Positions 45,361-59,890 are shown, counted from the first letter of the stretch. The stretch: 64,000 nt of DNA from Limnomonas spitsbergensis (GCA_037349105.1 JAYJMM010000036.1:6050001-6114000), one strand, 5' to 3'. Numbers and translations: made by a program. Notes: generated by a model from the letters alone, not told the origin.

Positions 45361-45378
45361 CCAACCGACATCGATTTG
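45361..45378. other. 68-bp deletion junction (unit 15; recurs in units 16-19)
   Basis: CCAACCGAC joins directly to ATCGATTTG at 45369/45370. The intact unit has 68 bp between them, beginning CGATCGCCCAAG and ending CTTCCCGCC. The identical junction occurs at 47433/47434, 49500/49501, 51566/51567 and 53632/53633. It does not touch the tRNA. Confidence 0.95.
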
Positions 45379-46865
45379 CTGTATGCGAGACTTGAAGGGC
45401 CTCGCTCCTACGGTCTTGTGAGGTTTCTCCTCGTTGTTCCGCTTGGGTAGTTCATGCTTCTTGCCATGCCTATAGGTTGGCTTGTTTCAAGACGCGACTC
45501 GAAGAATCGGCGAGCCCATTTCCGGCAAAGCCTACTGAAATTGGGGCTTGACATGATTGTGCCCCCGGTACACGCCGGGGTTATTTTACATGCTCGTGCA
45601 AAGTCCCGGTCCATGTCTTTCCTTCAAATAACTGATTGCGACTCACATAGCAACTCGGAGATGAACGTTGACCATTAAGTCTATAGTCAAAGTCGTGGAC
45701 TACTCGTGGTTGTGCCATATCATGTTCTTTAGAGTCGAGTTTTGACGCATGTCTTTCAAAGATTTATATTGTATGTGATCGCTTCTCAACTTCTCATTTT
45801 TTGATCACATGCATTTGGATCTCGGTTGTAGTCGAAGAAGGGCCGGTCGAAGACTCGAAAACATCTGCTATAGACAAGTATCTTACGTTTTTCTGGTATC
45901 AACCTCAATCACACGGACTATGCAGCATGTGGAGACGCAAAAAGGACACCTGCCACATTGCCGTTTCTACGCCTCCGTCGGTAACTGACAATAAACCTTG
46001 CCGTCGTGCTCATCATAATCTTGGGGCTGACTAAACTACGGGTAGATAAAATCGTCCCACACTATCGGCCTTTTTAAGAACCTCTGCCTGGCCAGGGCCG
46101 GCTACAAAGAGAACCTCGCATGTCAAAAACGGTTACTTGGCAGACCCTCGGTGCTTCCCTTGTGCACGGTAAATTCGCACTTTGACATGTCCCCAACATG
46201 CATACTGAATATGTTACTAGTTAAATATTTTGGGGTGAGCGGGTACATGCGCGATAGAATAACAATTAGCAAAAAGTGTGTGCGGCCGGTCAGTAACAGG
46301 CCCAACCAACTATTTTGTCAGTGCGCGGGGTATTTTCTGTACCTACCATCAAAAACTGATTAGGACTGATTTATGCCACATCCATTCACATATTGCTGAC
46401 CGTGTACTTTTCTTTCAAGCATCAAACTAGGTTTTTAAACGAGTCGACAATACGTAGTGGTTGCAAGAGTTGCGCAAAGTAAATTTTACGACTCACAGAA
46501 AGTGTTGTTAAATTGCTTGTTACGAACTTGCTTCGCAACATAACAAGCAACTTGTTTTATAACATACACGTGCACAAAGTAGAGTACTTTTTGCTTGTGC
46601 AACAAATTTGATCTATTTGTCATCCAAAGGGGTGCGCGGACTCTATTCGATTTCACGGTACAACTATGGTTGAGTCTGTGCGGACAAGTCGCGATGTACA
46701 TATCAAGCTCCTAGCACGAGAGGTTGATAGGCTCCCTCTTAAATATACGAGTGCATGTAAGATTCTTGCGCTCTACCATCCCACCCTACCTCACTGGGCA
46801 CACTTGGAGGTTTGCATGCTCCTTGTGCATCCTATTCACCGCTAAAATGTTTAGGTGCGTGCGTG

Positions 46866-46943
46866 TAAGAGTCTTGCGCTCTGCCAACTGAGCTAACCGG
46901 GCAGTCTTCGCCCAATGAGGGGCTCGAACCCTCGACCAAAGAT
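46866..46943 (-). tRNA. trnK-CUU: Permuted tRNA-Lys(CUU), unit 16 (1-nt deletion)
   Basis: The 3' half reads ATCTTTGGTC instead of ATCTTGTGGTC. One G is lost at the anticodon stem/variable loop edge, so C27 loses its partner or the variable region shortens. Shared with units 18 and 19. Confidence 0.65.
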
Positions 46944-48931
46944 TTCACGCTCATGACGGTCTCAAACCTGCTCACCAGCCAATCATAGCCTCGTAAACAG
47001 TCTCTTTAAAACCACGGACACGACTGCTCTTGATCACTCTTTCTCCAAGACGACGGCAGAATCGGCGACCGAGCCAAGGTGCGGCGAGACACACCGCTTT
47101 CACGGAACCCTCTTAAGGACAAGGCCTCCGGGGAGATGACCCTGCAACACGCCTTGCGTCGTTTAAAAGCAAACGGCTGGCCATATATAGGAGGGCGATT
47201 TCAGGAGACCTCTCCCCTCGGCCAAACGACCTGTTCCAACACGCGTCGTTGTTATTTCGTCCGGGTGGAACGCTTGTCCTTGGCTGAGGCCGGCGTCCGG
47301 AACCACGCCAAAAGCTCAATGGCACCCACTTGAGGGTGTTCGACAGCCGCAACCCATAGGAGCTCGCCGTTCACCGACAGCGTTGGCCCACTTTTCCGGG
47401 GGTGCGTCAATTAGGCCACCGGGCCCAACCGACATCGATTTGCTGTATGCGAGACTTGAAGGGCCTCGCTCCTACGGTCTTGTGAGGTTTCTCCTCGTTG
47501 TTCCGCTTGGGTAGTTCATGCTTCTTGCCATGCCTATAGGTTGGCTTGTTTCAAGACGCGACTCGAAGAATCGGCGAGCCCATTTCCGGCAAAGCCTACT
47601 GAAATTGGGGCTTGACATGATTGTGCCCCCGGTACACGCCGGGGTTATTTTACATGCTCGTGCAAAGTCCCGGTCCATGTCTTTCCTTCAAATAACTGAT
47701 TGCGACTCACATAGCAACTCGGAGATGAACGTTGACCATTAAGTCTATAGTCAAAGTCGTGGACTACTCGTGGTTGTGCCATATCATGTTCTTTAGAGTC
47801 GAGTTTTGACGCATGTCTTTCAAAGATTTATATTGTATGTGATCGCTTCTCAACTTCTCATTTTTTGATCACATGCATTTGGATCTCGGTTGTAGTCGAA
47901 GAAGGGCCGGTCGAAGACTCGAAAACATCTGCTATAGACAAGTATCTTACGTTTTTCTGGTATCAACCTCAATCACACGGACTATGCAGCATGTGGAGAC
48001 GCAAAAAGGACACCTGCCACATTGCCGTTTCTACGCCTCCGTCGGTAACTGACAATAAACCTTTGCCGTCGTGCTCATCATAATCTTGGGGCTGACTAAA
48101 CTACGGGTAGATAAAATCGTCCCACACTATCGGCCTTTTTAAGAACCTCTGCCTGGCCAGGGCCGGCTACAAAGAGAACCTCGCATGTCAAAAACGGTTA
48201 CTTGGCAGACCCTCGGTGCTTCCCTTGTGCACGGTAAATTCGCACTTTGACATGTCCCCAACATGCATACTGAATATGTTACTAGTTAAATATTTTGGGG
48301 GTGAGCGGGTACATGCGCGATAGAATAACAATTAGCAAAAAGTGTGTGCGGCCGGTCAGTAACAGGCCCAACCAACTATTTTGTCAGTGCGCGGGGTATT
48401 TTCTGTACCTACCATCAAAAACTGATTAGGACTGATTTATGCCACATCCATTCACATATTGCTGACCGTGTACTTTTCTTTCAAGCATCAAACTAGGTTT
48501 TTAAACGAGTCGACAATACGTAGTGGTTGCAAGAGTTGCGCAAAGTAAATTTTACGACTCACAGAAAGTGTTGTTAAATTGCTTGTTACGAACTTGCTTC
48601 GCAACATAACAAGCAACTTGTTTTATAACATACACGTGCACAAAGTAGAGTACTTTTTGCTTGCGCAACAAATTTGATATATTTGTCATCCAAAGGGGTG
48701 CGCGGACTCTATTCGATTTCACGGTACAACTATGGTTGAGTCTGTGCGGACAAGTCGCGATGTACATATCAAGCTCCTAGCACGAGAGGTTGATAGGCTC
48801 CCTCTTAAATATATGAGTCCATGTAAGGTTCTTGCGCTCTACCATCCCACCCTACCTCACTGGGCACACTTGGAGGTTTGCATGCTCCTTGTGCATCCTA
48901 TTCACCGCTAAAATGTTTAGGTGCGTGCGTG

Positions 48932-49010
48932 TAAGAGTCTTGCGCTCTGCCAACTGAGCTAACCGGGCAGTCTTCGCCCAATGAGGGGCTCGAACCCTCG
49001 ACCACAAGAT
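48932..49010 (-). tRNA. trnK-CUU: Permuted tRNA-Lys(CUU), unit 17
   Basis: Consensus copy, lying between the deleted copies of units 16 and 18. Confidence 0.85.
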
Positions 49011-50998
49011 TTCACGCTCATGACGGTCTCAAACCTGCTCACCAGCCAATCATAGCTTCGTAAACAGTCTCTTTAAAGCCACGGACACGACTGCTCTTGA
49101 TCACTCTTTCTCCAAGACGACGGCAGAATCGGCGACCGAGCCAAGGTGCGGCGAGACACACCGCTTTCACGGAACCCTCTTAAGGACAAGGCCTCCGGGG
49201 AGATGACCCTGCAACACGCCTTGCGTCGTTTAAAAGCAAACGGCTGGCCATATATAGGAGGGCGATTTCAGGAGACCTCTCCCCTCGGCCAAACGACCTG
49301 TTCCAACACGCGTCGTTGTTATTTCGTCCGGGTGGAACGCTTGTCCTTGGCTGAGGCCGGCGTCCGGAACCACGCCAAAAGCTCAATGGCACCCACTTGA
49401 GGGTGTTCGACAGCCGCAACCCATAGGAGCTCGCCGTTCACCGACAGCGTTGGCCCACTTTTCCGGGGGCGCGTCAATTAGGCCACCGGGCCCAACCGAC
49501 ATCGATTTGCTGTATGCGAGACTTGAAGGGCCTCGCTCCTACGGTCTTGTGAGGTTTCTCCTCGTTGTTCCGCTTGGGTAGTTCATGCTTCTTGCCATGC
49601 CTATAGGTTGGCTTGTTTCAAGACGCGACTCGAAGAATCGGCGAGCCCATTTCCGGCAAAGCCTACTGAAATTGGGGCTTGACATGATTGTGCCCCCGGT
49701 ACACGCCGGGGTTATTTTACATGCTCGTGCAAAGTCCCGGTCCATGTCTTTCCTTCAAATAACTGATTGCGACTCACATAGCAACTCGGAGATGAACGTT
49801 GACCATTAAGTCTATAGTCAAAGTCGTGGACTACTCGTGGTTGTGCCATATCATGTTCTTTAGAGTCGAGTTTTGACGCATGTCTTTCAAAGATTTATAT
49901 TGTATGTGATCGCTTCTCAACTTCTCATTTTTTGATCACATGCATTTGGATCTCGGTTGTAGTCGAAGAAGGGCCGGTCGAAGACTCGAAAACATCTGCT
50001 ATAGACAAGTATCTTACGTTTTTCTGGTATCAACCTCAATCACACGGACTATGCAGCATGTGGAGACGCAAAAAGGACACCTGCCACATTGCCGTTTCTA
50101 CGCCTCCGTCGGTAACTGACAATAAACCTTTGCCGTCGTGCTCATCATAATCTTGGGGCTGACTAAACTACGGGTAGATAAAATCGTCCCACACTATCGG
50201 CCTTTTTAAGAACCTCTGCTTGGCCAGGGCCGGCTACAAAGAGAACCTCGCATGTCAAAAACGGTTACTTGGCAGACCCTCGGTGCTTCCCTTGTGCACG
50301 GTAAATTCGCACTTTGACATGTCCCCAACATGCATACTGAATATGTTACTAGTTAAATATTTTGGGGGTGAGCGGGTACATGCGCGATAGAATAACAATT
50401 AGCAAAAAGTGTGTGCGGCCGGTCAGTAACAGGCCCAACCAACTATTTTGTCAGTGCGCGGGGTATTTTCTGTACCTACCATCAAAAACTGATTAGGACT
50501 GATTTATGCCACATCCATTCACATATTGCTGACCGTGTACTTTTCTTTCAAGCATCAAACTAGGTTTTTAAACGAGTCGACAATACGTAGTGGTTGTAAG
50601 AGTTGCGCAAAGTAAATTTTACGACTCACAGAAAGTGTTGTTAAATTGCTTGTTACGAACTTGCTTCGCAACATAACAAGCAACTTGTTTTATAACATAC
50701 ACGTGCACAAAGTAGAGTACTTTTTGCTTGCGCAACAAATTTGATATATTTGTCATCCAAAGGGGTGCGCGGACTCTATTCGATTTCACGGTACAACTAT
50801 GGTTGAGTCTGTGCGGACAAGTCGCGATGTACATATCAAGCTCCTAGCACGAGAGGTTGATAGGCTCCCTCTTAAATATATGAGTGCATGTAAGATTCTT
50901 GCGCTCTACCATCCCACCCTACCTCACTGGGCACACTTGGAGGTTTGCATGCTCCTTGTGCATCCTATTCACCGCTAAAATGTTTAGGTGCGTGCGTG

Positions 50999-51076
50999 TA
51001 AGAGTCTTGCGCTCTGCCAACTGAGCTAACCGGGCAGTCTTCGCCCAATGAGGGGCTCGAACCCTCGACCAAAGAT
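50999..51076 (-). tRNA. trnK-CUU: Permuted tRNA-Lys(CUU), unit 18 (1-nt deletion)
   Basis: The same single-base loss as unit 16. Confidence 0.65.
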
Positions 51077-53064
51077 TTCACGCTCATGACGGTCTCAAAC
51101 CTGCTCACCAGCCAATCATAGCTTCGTAAACAGTCTCTTTAAAGCCACGGACACGACTGCTCTTGATCACTCTTTCTCCAAGACGACGGCAGAATCGGCG
51201 ACCGAGCCAAGGTGCGGCGAGACACACCGCTTTCACGGAACCCTCTTAAGGACAAGGCCTCCGGGGAGATGACCCTGCAACACGCCTTGCGTCGTTTAAA
51301 AGCAAACGGCTGGCCATATATAGGAGGGCGATTTCAGGAGACCTCTCCCCTCGGCCAAACGACCTGTTCCAACACGCGTCGTTGTTATTTCGTCCGGGTG
51401 GAACGCTTGTCCTTGGCTGAGGCCGGCGTCCGGAACCACGCCAAAAGCTCAATGGCACCCACTTGAGGGTGTTCGACAGCCGCAACCCATAGGAGCTCGC
51501 CGTTCACCGACAGCGTTGGCCCACTTTTCCGGGGGCGCGTCAATTAGGCCACCGGGCCCAACCGACATCGATTTGCTGTATGCGAGACTTGAAGGGCCTC
51601 GCTCCTACGGTCTTGTGAGGTTTCTCCTCGTTGTTCCGCTTGGGTAGTTCATGCTTCTTGCCATGCCTATAGGTTGGCTTGTTTCAAGACGCGACTCGAA
51701 GAATCGGCGAGCCCATTTCCGGCAAAGCCTACTGAAATTGGGGCTTGACATGATTGTGCCCCCGGTACACGCCGGGGTTATTTTACATGCTCGTGCAAAG
51801 TCCCGGTCCATGTCTTTCCTTCAAATAACTGATTGCGACTCACATAGCAACTCGGAGATGAACGTTGACCATTAAGTCTATAGTCAAAGTCGTGGACTAC
51901 TCGTGGTTGTGCCATATCATGTTCTTTAGAGTCGAGTTTTGACGCATGTCTTTCAAAGATTTATATTGTATGTGATCGCTTCTCAACTTCTCATTTTTTG
52001 ATCACATGCATTTGGATCTCGGTTGTAGTCGAAGAAGGGCCGGTCGAAGACTCGAAAACATCTGCTATAGACAAGTATCTTACGTTTTTCTGGTATCAAC
52101 CTCAATCACACGGACTATGCAGCATGTGGAGACGCAAAAAGGACACCTGCCACATTGCCGTTTCTACGCCTCCGTCGGTAACTGACAATAAACCTTTGCC
52201 GTCGTGCTCATCATAATCTTGGGGCTGACTAAACTACGGGTAGATAAAATCGTCCCACACTATCGGCCTTTTTAAGAACCTCTGCTTGGCCAGGGCCGGC
52301 TACAAAGAGAACCTCGCATGTCAAAAACGGTTACTTGGCAGACCCTCGGTGCTTCCCTTGTGCACGGTAAATTCGCACTTTGACATGTCCCCAACATGCA
52401 TACTGAATATGTTACTAGTTAAATATTTTGGGGGTGAGCGGGTACATGCGCGATAGAATAACAATTAGCAAAAAGTGTGTGCGGCCGGTCAGTAACAGGC
52501 CCAACCAACTATTTTGTCAGTGCGCGGGGTATTTTCTGTACCTACCATCAAAAACTGATTAGGACTGATTTATGCCACATCCATTCACATATTGCTGACC
52601 GTGTACTTTTCTTTCAAGCATCAAACTAGGTTTTTAAACGAGTCGACAATACGTAGTGGTTGCAAGAGTTGCGCAAAGTAAATTTTACGACTCACAGAAA
52701 GTGTTGTTAAATTGCTTGTTACGAACTTGCTTCGCAACATAACAAGCAACTTGTTTTATAACATACACGTGCACAAAGTAGAGTACTTTTTGCTTGCGCA
52801 ACAAATTTGATATATTTGTCATCCAAAGGGGTGCGCGGACTCTATTCGATTTCACGGTACAACTATGGTTGAGTCTGTGCGGACAAGTCGCGATGTACAT
52901 ATCAAGCTCCTAGCACGAGAGGTTGATAGGCTCCCTCTTAAATATATGAGTGCATGTAAGATTCTTGCGCTCTACCATCCCACCCTACCTCACTGGGCAC
53001 ACTTGGAGGTTTGCATGCTCCTTGTGCATCCTATTCACCGCTAAAATGTTTAGGTGCGTGCGTG

Positions 53065-53142
53065 TAAGAGTCTTGCGCTCTGCCAACTGAGCTAACCGGG
53101 CAGTCTTCGCCCAATGAGGGGCTCGAACCCTCGACCAAAGAT
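53065..53142 (-). tRNA. trnK-CUU: Permuted tRNA-Lys(CUU), unit 19 (1-nt deletion)
   Basis: The same single-base loss as unit 16. Confidence 0.65.
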
Positions 53143-55130
53143 TTCACGCTCATGACGGTCTCAAACCTGCTCACCAGCCAATCATAGCTTCGTAAACAGT
53201 CTCTTTAAAACCACGGACACGACTGCTCTTGATCACTCTTTCTCCAAGACGACGGCAGAATCGGCGACCGAGCCAAGGTGCGGCGAGACACACCGCTTTC
53301 ACGGAACCCTCTTAAGGACAAGGCCTCCGGGGAGATGACCCTGCAACACGCCTTGCGTCGTTTAAAAGCAAACGGCTGGCCATATATAGGAGGGCGATTT
53401 CAGGAGACCTCTCCCCTCGGCCAAACGACCTGTTCCAACACGCGTCGTTGTTATTTCGTCCGGGTGGAACGCTTGTCCTTGGCTGAGGCCGGCGTCCGGA
53501 ACCACGCCAAAAGCTCAATGGCACCCACTTGAGGGTGTTCGACAGCCGCAACCCATAGGAGCTCGCCGTTCACCGACAGCGTTGGCCCACTTTTCCGGGG
53601 GCGCGTCAATTAGGCCACCGGGCCCAACCGACATCGATTTGCTGTATGCGAGACTTGAAGGGCCTCGCTCCTACGGTCTTGTGAGGTTTCTCCTCGTTGT
53701 TCCGCTTGGGTAGTTCATGCTTCTTGCCATGCCTATAGGTTGGCTTGTTTCAAGACGCGACTCGAAGAATCGGCGAGCCCATTTCCGGCAAAGCCTACTG
53801 AAATTGGGGCTTGACATGATTGTGCCCCCGGTACACGCCGGGGTTATTTTACATGCTCGTGCAAAGTCCCGGTCCATGTCTTTCCTTCAAATAACTGATT
53901 GCGACTCACATAGCAACTCGGAGATGAACGTTGACCATTAAGTCTATAGTCAAAGTCGTGGACTACTCGTGGTTGTGCCATATCATGTTCTTTAGAGTCG
54001 AGTTTTGACGCATGTCTTTCAAAGATTTATATTGTATGTGATCGCTTCTCAACTTCTCATTTTTTGATCACATGCATTTGGATCTCGGTTGTAGTCGAAG
54101 AAGGGCCGGTCGAAGACTCGAAAACATCTGCTATAGACAAGTATCTTACGTTTTTCTGGTATCAACCTCAATCACACGGACTATGCAGCATGTGGAGACG
54201 CAAAAAGGACACCTGCCACATTGCCGTTTCTACGCCTCCGTCGGTAACTGACAATAAACCTTTGCCGTCGTGCTCATCATAATCTTGGGGCTGACTAAAC
54301 TACGGGTAGATAAAATCGTCCCACACTATCGGCCTTTTTAAGAACCTCTGCCTGGCCAGGGCCGGCTACAAAGAGAACCTCGCATGTCAAAAACGGTTAC
54401 TTGGCAGACCCTCGGTGCTTCCCTTGTGCACGGTAAATTCGCACTTTGACATGTCCCCAACATGCATACTGAATATGTTACTAGTTAAATATTTTGGGGG
54501 TGAGCGGGTACATGCGCGATAGAATAACAATTAGCAAAAAGTGTGTGCGGCCGGTCAGTAACAGGCCCAACCAACTATTTTGTCAGTGCGCGGGGTATTT
54601 TCTGTACCTACCATCAAAAACTGATTAGGACTGATTTATGCCACATCCATTCACATATTGCTGACCGTGTACTTTTCTTTCAAGCATCAAACTAGGTTTT
54701 TAAACGAGTCGACAATACGTAGTGGTTGCAAGAGTTGCGCAAAGTAAATTTTACGACTCACAGAAAGTGTTGTTAATTTGCTTGTTACGAACTTGCTTCG
54801 CAACATAACAAGCAACTTGTTTTATAACATACACGTGCACAAAGTAGAGTACTTTTTGCTTGCGCAACAAATTTGATATATTTGTCATCCAAAGGGGTGC
54901 GCGGACTCTATTCGATTTCACGGTACAACTATGGTTGAGTCTGTGCGGACAAGTCGCGATGTACATATCAAGCTCCTAGCACGAGAGGTTGATAGGCTCC
55001 CTCTTAAATATATGAGTGCATGTAAGATTCTTGCGCTCTACCATCCCACCCTACCTCACTGGGCACACTTGGAGGTTTGCATGCTCCTTGTGCATCCTAT
55101 TCACCGCTAAAATGTTTAGGTGCGTGCGTG

Positions 55131-55209
55131 TAAGAGTCTTGCGCTCTGCCAACTGAGCTAACCGGGCAGTCTTCGCCCAATGAGGGGCTCGAACCCTCGA
55201 CCACAAGAT
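55131..55209 (-). tRNA. trnK-CUU: Permuted tRNA-Lys(CUU), unit 20
   Basis: Consensus copy. Confidence 0.85.
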
Positions 55210-57265
55210 TTCACGCTCATGACGGTCTCAAACCTGCTCACCAGCCAATCATAGCTTCGTAAACAGTCTCTTTAAAACCACGGACACGACTGCTCTTGAT
55301 CACTCTTTCTCCAAGACGACGGCAGAATCGGCGACCGAGCCAAGGTGCGGCGAGACACACCGCTTTCACGGAACCCTCTTAAGGACAAGGCCTCCGGGGA
55401 GATGACCCTGCAACACGCCTTGCGTCGTTTAAAAGCAAACGGCTGGCCATATATAGGAGGGCGATTTCAGGAGACCTCTCCCCTCGGCCAAACGACCTGC
55501 TCCAACATGCGTCGTTGTTATTTCGTCCGGGTGGAACGCTTGTCCTTGGCTGAGGCCGGCGTCCGGAACCACGCCAAAAGCTTAATGGCACCCACTTGAG
55601 GGTGTTCGACAGCCGCAACCCATAGGAGCTCGCCGTTCACCGACATCGTTGGCCCACTTTTCCGGGGGCGCGTCAATTAGGCCACCGGGCCCAACCGACC
55701 GATCGCCCAAGTCGACCGCACCGACCAAGCTCCTCGTCACCACCCTTCGTGGATGGCGCTTCCCGCCATCGATTTGCTGTATGCGAGACTTGAAGGGCCT
55801 CGCTCCTACGGTCTTGTGAGGTTTCTCCTCGTTGTTCCGCTTGGGTAGTTCATGATTCTTGCCATGCCTATAGGTTGGCTTGTTTCAAGACGCGACTCGA
55901 AGAATCGGCGAGCCCATTTCCGGCAAAGCCTACTGAAATTGGGGCTTGACATGATTGTGCCCCCGGTACACGCCGGGGTTATTTTACATGCTCGTGCAAA
56001 GTCCCGGTCCATGTCTTTCCTTCAAATAACTGATTGCGACTCACATAGCAACTCGGAGATGAACGTTGACCATTAAGTCTATAGTCAAAGTCGTGGACTA
56101 CTCGTGGTTGTGCCATATCATGTTCTTTAGAGTCGAGTTTTGACGCATGTCTTTCAAAGATTTATATTGTATGTGATCGCTTCTCAACTTCTCATTTTTT
56201 GATCACATGCATTTGGATCTCGGTTGTAGTCGAAGAAGGGCCGGTCGAAGACTCGAAAACATCTGCTATAGACAAGTATCTTACGTTTTTCTGGTATCAA
56301 CCTCAATCACACGGACTATGCAGCATGTGGAGACGCAAAAAGGACACCTGCCACATTGCCGTTTCTACGCCTCCGTCGGTAACTGACAATAAACCTTTGC
56401 CGTCGTGCTCATCATAATCTTGGGGCTGACTAAACTACGGGTAGATAAAATCGTCCCACACTATCGGCCTTTTTAAGAACCTCTGCCTGGCCAGGGCCGG
56501 CTACAAAGAGAACCTCGCATGTCAAAAACGGTTACTTGGCAGACCCTCGGTGCTTCCCTTGTGCACGGTAAATTCGCACTTTGACATGTCCCCAACATGC
56601 ATACTGAATATGTTACTAGTTAAATATTTTGGGGGTGAGCGGGTACATGCGCGATAGAATAACAATTAGCAAAAAGTGTGTGCGGCCGGTCAGTAACAGG
56701 CCCAACCAACTATTTTGTCAGTGCGCGGGGTATTTTCTGTACCTACCATCAAAAACTGATTAGGACTGATTTATGCCACATCCATTCACATATTGCTGAC
56801 CGTGTACTTTTCTTTCAAGCATCAAACTAGGTTTTTAAACGAGTCGACAATACGTAGTGGTTGCAAGAGTTGCGCAAAGTAAATTTTACGACTCACAGAA
56901 AGTGTTGTTAAATTGCTTGTTACGAACTTGCTTCGCAACATAACAAGCAACTTGTTTTATAACATACACGTGCACAAAGTAGAGTACTTTTTGCTTGCGC
57001 AACAAATTTGATATATTTGTCATCCAAAGGGGTGCGCGGACTCTATTCGATTTCACGGTACAACTATGGTTGAGTCTGTGCGGACAAGTCGCGATGTACA
57101 TATCAAGCTCCTAGCACGAGAGGTTGATAGGCTCCCTCTTAAATATATGAGTGCATGTAAGATTCTTGCGCTCTACCATCCCACCCTACCTCACTGGGCA
57201 CACTTGGAGGTTTGCATGCTCCTTGTGCATCCTATTCACCGCTAAAATGTTTAGGTGCGTGCGTG

Positions 57266-57344
57266 TAAGAGTCTTGCGCTCTGCCAACTGAGCTAACCGG
57301 GCAGTCTTCGCCCAATGAGGGGCTCGAACCCTCGACCACAAGAT
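57266..57344 (-). tRNA. trnK-CUU: Permuted tRNA-Lys(CUU), unit 21
   Basis: Consensus copy. The 411-bp duplication of this unit begins 6 nt upstream of it in the transcript sense, so the tRNA itself is single. Confidence 0.85.
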
Positions 57345-57349
57345 TTCAC

Positions 57350-58171
57350 GCTCATGACGGTCTCAGACCTGCTCACCAGCCATTCATAGCTTCGTAAACA
57401 GTCTCTTTAAAGCCACGGACACGACTGCTCTTGATCACTCTTTCTCCAAGACGACGGCAGAATCGGCGACCGAGCCAAGGTGCGGCGAGACACACCGCTT
57501 TCACGGAACCCTCTTAAGGACAAGGCCTCCGGGGAGATGACCCTGCAACACGCCTTGCGTCGTTTAAAAGCAAACGGCTGGCCATATATAGGAGGGCGAT
57601 TTCAGGAGACCTCTCCCCTCGGCCAAACGACCTGCTCCAACACGCGTCGTTGTTATTTCGTCCGGGTGGAACGCTTGTCCTTGGCTGAGGCCGGCGTCCG
57701 GAACCACGCCAAAAGCTCAATGGCACCCACTTGAGGGTGTTCGACAGCCGCAACTCATAGGCTCATGACGGTCTCAGACCTGCTCACCAGCCATTCATAG
57801 CTTCGTAAACAGTCTCTTTAAAGCCACGGACACGACTGCTCTTGATCACTCTTTCTCCAAGACGACGGCAGAATCGGCGACCGAGCCAAGGTGCGGCGAG
57901 ACACACCGCTTTCACGGAACCCTCTTAAGGACAAGGCCTCCGGGGAGATGACCCTGCAACACGCCTTGCGTCGTTTAAAAGCAAACGGCTGGCCATATAT
58001 AGGAGGGCGATTTCAGGAGACCTCTCCCCTCGGCCAAACGACCTGCTCCAACACGCGTCGTTGTTATTTCGTCCGGGTGGAACGCTTGTCCTTGGCTGAG
58101 GCCGGCGTCCGGAACCACGCCAAAAGCTCAATGGCACCCACTTGAGGGTGTTCGACAGCCGCAACCCATAG
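57350..58171. repeat. 411-bp internal tandem duplication in unit 21
   Basis: 57350-57760 is repeated at 57761-58171. The join reads CAACTCATAG|GCTCATGACGG, while the outer end keeps CAACCCATAG|GAGCTCG. Both copies carry the local variant GGTCTCAGACC and CCATTCATAG, which unit 22 also has. Confidence 0.95.
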
Positions 58172-59811
58172 GAGCTCGCCGTTCACCGACAGCGTTGGCC
58201 CACTTTTCCGGGGGCGCGTCAATTAGGCCACCGGGCCCAACCGACTGATCGCCCAAGTCGACCGCACCGACCAAGCTCCTCGTCACCACCCTTCGTGGAT
58301 GGCGCTTCCCGCCATCGATTTGCTGTATGCGAGACTTGAAGGGCCTCGCTCCTACGGTCTTGTGAGGTTTCTCCTCGTTGTTCCGCTTGGGTAGTTCATG
58401 CTTCTTGCCATGCCTATAGGTTGGCTTGTTTCAAGACGCGACTCGAAGAATCGGCGAGCCCATTTCCGGCAAAGCCTACTGAAATTGGGGCTTGACATGA
58501 TTGTGCCCCTGGTACACGCCGGGGTTATTTTACATGCTCGTGCAAAGTCCCGGTTCATGTCTTTCCTTCAAATAACTGATTGCGACTCACATAGCAACTC
58601 GGAGATGAACGTTGACCATTAAGTCTATAGTCAAAGTCGTGGACTACTCGTGGTTGTGCCATATCATGTTCTTTAGAGTCGAGTTTTGACGCATGTCTTT
58701 CAAAGATTTATATTGTATGTGATCGCTTCTCAACTTCTCATTTTTTGATCACATGCATTTGGATCTCGGTTGTAGTCGAAGAAGGGCCGGTCGAAGACTC
58801 GAAAACATCTGCTATAGACAAGTATCTTACGTTTTTCTGGTATCAACCTCAATCACACGGACTATGCAGCATGTGGAGACGCAAAAAGGACACCTGCCAC
58901 ATTGCCGTTTCTACGCCTCCGTCGGTAACTGACAATAAACCTTTGCCGTCGTGCTCATCATAATCTTGGGGCTGACTAAACTACGGGTAGATAAAATCGT
59001 CCCACACTATCGGCCTTTTTAAGAACCTCTGCCTGGCCAGGGCCGGCTACAAAGAGAACCTCGCATGTCAAAAACGGTTACTTGGCAGACCCTCGGTGCT
59101 TCCCTTGTGCACGGTAAATTCGCACTTTGACATGTCCCCAACATGCATACTGAATATGTTACTAGTTAAATATTTTGGGGGTGAGCGGGTACATGCGCGA
59201 TAGAATAACAATTAGCAAAAAGTGTGTGCGGCCGGTCAGTAACAGGCCCAACCAACTATTTTGTCAGTGCGCGGGGTATTTTCTGTACCTACCATCAAAA
59301 ACTGATTAGGACTGATTTATGCCACATCCATTCACATATTGCTGACCGTGTACTTTTCTTTCAAGCATCAAACTAGGTTTTTAAACGAGTCGACAATACG
59401 TAGTGGTTGCAAGAGTTGCGCAAAGTAAATTTTACGACTCACAGAAAGTGTTGTTAAATTGCTTGTTACGAACTTGCTTCGCAACATAACAAGCAACTTG
59501 TTTTATAACATACACGTGCACAAAGTAGAGTACTTTTTGCTTGCGCAACAAATTTGATATATTTGTCATCCAAAGGGGTGCGCGGACTCTATTCGATTTC
59601 ACGGTACAACTATGGTTGAGTCTGTGCGGACAAGTCGCGATGTACATATCAAGCTCCTAGCACGAGAGGTTGATAGGCTCCCTCTTAAATATATGAGTGC
59701 ATGTAAGATTCTTGCGCTCTACCATCCCACCCTACCTCACTGGGCACACTTGGAGGTTTGCATGCTCCTTGTGCATCCTATTCACCGCTAAAATGTTTAG
59801 GTGCGTGCGTG

Positions 59812-59890
59812 TAAGAGTCTTGCGCTCTGCCAACTGAGCTAACCGGGCAGTCTTCGCCCAATGAGGGGCTCGAACCCTCGACCACAAGAT
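59812..59890 (-). tRNA. trnK-CUU: Permuted tRNA-Lys(CUU), unit 22
   Basis: Consensus copy. Confidence 0.85.
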
